6,979 bases of DNA, from assembly GCA_023441105.1 (NCBI GenBank), contig JAEZQX010000269.1, forward strand, positions 1 to 6,979. The letters run 5' to 3'. The notes below the pieces were generated by a model. It was not told the origin of the DNA, did not search any database, and saw nothing but the letters and a program-made list of their open reading frames with translations. The translations under genes and the position numbers were made by a program. The DNA is from Pseudomonadota bacterium. GTDB taxonomy: Bacteria; Pseudomonadota; Gammaproteobacteria; Burkholderiales; Burkholderiaceae. Shown here piece by piece: positions 5,550 through 6,979 of this stretch (the stretch's first letter is position 1; each line of letters opens with the position of its first letter).

Positions 5550-6389
5550 TCAGCGGCGTGCCGCGCGGAACAGCTCGCTGACCTGCTGGTAGCCGAGAGC
5601 CTCGTCGCCGTAGGTGAAAGTGCCGCGCTCCCTCACCTCGCGAGCCGCCCGCAGGAAGCCCCCCAGCGCCGCTCGCGCAAACGAGCTGCCGACGCTGATC
5701 CGCTTGACGCCGAGCGCGGACAGCTCGTCGACCGTCAGCCGCACGCCGGGCAGGCCCATGATCACGTTCACCGGCAGGTCGACCGCATCGACCACCGCGC
5801 CGACCTGCTCGCGTGTGGTGAGGCCCGGCGCGTACAGGACGTTGGCGCCGGCTTCCTGGAAAGCCTGCAGGCGCCCGATGGTGTCCGCGAGATCCTTGCG
5901 CCCGACCAGGAAGTTCTCGGCCCGCGCCGTCAGCATGAAGGGAAACGGCAGCGCCCGCGCCACCTCCGCCGCTGCCCGTACCCGCTCGACCGCCAGCTCG
6001 CGCGGGTAGATCGGATCGTCGGGCCGGCCGGTCGCATCCTCGATGGAAGCGCCAACCAACCCGGCCGCGGCGGCCAGCCGGATCGTCTCGGCGACCGCCT
6101 CCGGCTCGTCGGCAAAGCCGTTCTCGAGGTCAGCGCTGACCGGCAGGTCGGTTGCCGCGACCAGTTGCGCCACGTGCTCGAGCATCGCGTCGCGGCCGAC
6201 CTCGTTGTCGCACAGCCCGAGCGTGAAGGCATAGCCGGCGCTGGTGGTGGCCAGTGCCTCGAAGCCGAGCAGGGCAAGCAACCGGGCGCTGCCGACGTCC
6301 CACGGATTGGGGATCACGAAGGCCCGCGGCCCCTGATGCAATGCCTGGAAGCGCCTGCCCTTGTCCGCCTGCGTCGCGTTGCCGCCCAT
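5550..6389 (-). CDS. Isocitrate lyase/PEP mutase superfamily protein without the lyase cysteine
   Basis: This is a 279-residue TIM-barrel protein of the PEP mutase/isocitrate lyase superfamily, which makes or breaks C-C or P-C bonds next to a 2-oxoacid enolate. FVIPNPWDVGSARLL (24-38) is the family's N-terminal motif. ATTSAGYAF (47-55) forms the oxoacid pocket. SADLENGFAD (85-94) supplies the Mg ligands Asp87 and Glu89. SIEDAT (115-120) supplies Glu117, and TARAE (154-158) supplies Arg156. The gate-loop motif of true lyases (K-[KR]-C-G-H, as in PrpB) is missing: the loop reads ATGRPDDPIYPR, and the only cysteine in the protein is Cys60. A lyase of PrpB type is therefore unlikely; decarboxylase, hydrolase or another enolate chemistry is possible. 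I chose the ATG at 6389 because GAGGG lies just upstream and it fits the family's N-terminus. An in-frame ATG at 6431 would add 14 residues and overlap the upstream stop as ATGA. It lies downstream of the receiver-domain gene on the same strand. Confidence 0.88.
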   Translation of the reverse strand: MGGNATQADKGRRFQALHQGPRAFVIPNPWDVGSARLLALLGFEALATTSAGYAFTLGLCDNEVGRDAMLEHVAQLVAATDLPVSADLENGFADEPEAVAETIRLAAAAGLVGASIEDATGRPDDPIYPRELAVERVRAAAEVARALPFPFMLTARAENFLVGRKDLADTIGRLQAFQEAGANVLYAPGLTTREQVGAVVDAVDLPVNVIMGLPGVRLTVDELSALGVKRISVGSSFARAALGGFLRAAREVRERGTFTYGDEALGYQQVSELFRAARR

Positions 6390-6393
6390 CGTG

Positions 6394-6398
6394 CCCTC
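6394..6398 (-). promoter_or_regulatory. Shine-Dalgarno site favouring the internal start of the lyase-like gene
   Basis: GAGGG on the minus strand sits four bases before the ATG at 6389. No comparable site precedes the alternative ATG at 6431, so this decides for the shorter product, although coupling through the ATGA overlap could still allow the longer one. Confidence 0.5.
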
Positions 6399-6427
6399 GC
6401 TACTGTCGTGGTGGGTAGAAAGGCCGC

Positions 6428-6979
6428 TCATCGCGCCAGTCGCGCGACCGCGGCCACCAGTTCCCCGGTCGCCACCGGTTTGGCGAGATGCAGGTCGAAT
6501 CCTGCATCGAGCGCCCGCTGGCGGTCCTGCGGCGCCGCGTAGGCGGTCAGCGCCAGCGCCGGCGTCCGGCCACCTTGCGCGGAGTCCCGGGCCCGCAGGC
6601 GTCGCAACAGCGAATAGCCGTCCTCTCCGGGCATGCCGATGTCGCTGACCAGCACATCATAGCGCGCCGCCTGCAGCATGCCGATCGCCTCCGCGGCCGA
6701 CGCCGCTACATCCACGTCCGCCCCCGCGTCCTGCAGCACCTTGCCGATGAGGTCGCGAGCGTCCTGCTCGTCGTCCACCACCAGCACCCGGGCACCGGCG
6801 AGATCCGCCACCTGCCCTTCGGCGCGGGCGGGCGCCACCGCGGGCGCGCCCTCCGCAGCCTGGATCGCATCGATGTCGTCGCCTGCGGCTGTGACGTCCG
6901 GCTGCGCCTTGACCCCCGGCTTCGGGTGGCCCCAGGTGATGCCGGCGGAGGCCAGCGCCGATCGCACGCCGGCAAGCGC
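6428..6979 (-). CDS. C-terminal receiver (REC) domain, probably of a hybrid sensor histidine kinase (partial)
   Basis: The frame is open to the right edge, so the gene is cut by the window. Numbering from a GTG at 6967, the receiver domain runs from about 58 to 176. The acidic pocket is Asp65-Asp66-Glu67 (VLVVDDE), the phospho-acceptor is Asp109 (VLVSDIGMPGEDG), the switch Thr is Thr141 (ALTAYA) and the conserved Lys is Lys163 (LAKPV). All key residues are present, so the domain should accept phosphate. Before it lies a Pro/Ala/Gly-rich stretch of about 57 residues that looks like an interdomain linker, and there is no output domain after it. This arrangement and the SDIGMPGEDGYSLLRRLR wording are typical of the C-terminal receiver of hybrid kinases. 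A stand-alone receiver starting at the GTG is less likely, and the kinase part itself cannot be seen. The stop overlaps a possible ATG of the next gene as ATGA. Confidence 0.8.
   Translation of the reverse strand, partial: ALAGVRSALASAGITWGHPKPGVKAQPDVTAAGDDIDAIQAAEGAPAVAPARAEGQVADLAGARVLVVDDEQDARDLIGKVLQDAGADVDVAASAAEAIGMLQAARYDVLVSDIGMPGEDGYSLLRRLRARDSAQGGRTPALALTAYAAPQDRQRALDAGFDLHLAKPVATGELVAAVARLAR

Noticed and set aside
5535..5551. Tandem CCGGATC copies near the end of the lyase-like gene.
   Set aside because: Two 7-bp copies ten bases apart in GC-rich DNA carry no further structure and are probably chance.

Overview
The window is very GC-rich, with G or C at almost every third codon position. 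It carries seven protein genes plus the last 17 codons of an eighth. The organism is most likely a betaproteobacterium of the Burkholderiales (Alcaligenaceae, Comamonadaceae or Burkholderiaceae type). That rests mainly on a Bug/TctC-type periplasmic binding protein, a family greatly expanded in that order, together with the GC content and gene types. A high-GC alphaproteobacterium cannot be excluded. I see no tRNA, rRNA, CRISPR array, insertion sequence or phage gene.

Layout: (1) 1-54, C-terminal end of an unidentified plus-strand gene whose stop abuts the next stop. (2) 55-1788, minus, a GMC-family FAD alcohol/choline dehydrogenase-like oxidoreductase. (3) 1789-2042, a 254-bp spacer with a candidate promoter and an 18-bp perfect palindrome. 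(4) 2043-3089, minus, an exported Bug/TctC solute-binding protein. (5) 3090-3255, a divergent intergenic region with a strong sigma70-like promoter facing right. (6) 3256-5071, plus, a two-gene operon for the large and small subunits of an aconitase-superfamily hydro-lyase (LeuC/LeuD-like, possibly DmdA/DmdB-like), overlapping by 8 bp. (7) 5080-5478, minus, a small cupin. (8) 5550-6389, minus, an isocitrate lyase/PEP mutase superfamily protein without the lyase catalytic cysteine. (9) 6428-6979, minus, the C-terminal receiver domain of a protein, probably a hybrid sensor kinase, that runs off the window.

How the genes may work together (inference): an uptake binding protein for an organic acid, a two-subunit Fe-S hydratase/dehydratase, a PEP mutase/isocitrate lyase-type enzyme, a GMC alcohol oxidoreductase and a small cupin look like an accessory catabolic locus for a branched or hydroxylated carboxylic acid, with two-component control next door. 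No leuA or leuB is present, and the small subunit carries a YMKL substrate loop instead of the YLRx usual in isopropylmalate isomerases. The hydro-lyase is therefore probably not the leucine-biosynthetic enzyme. The closest textbook analogy is the dimethylmaleate hydratase plus 2,3-dimethylmalate lyase pair of nicotinate fermentation, but the missing lyase cysteine argues against a straight copy of that route. The substrate cannot be read from the sequence.
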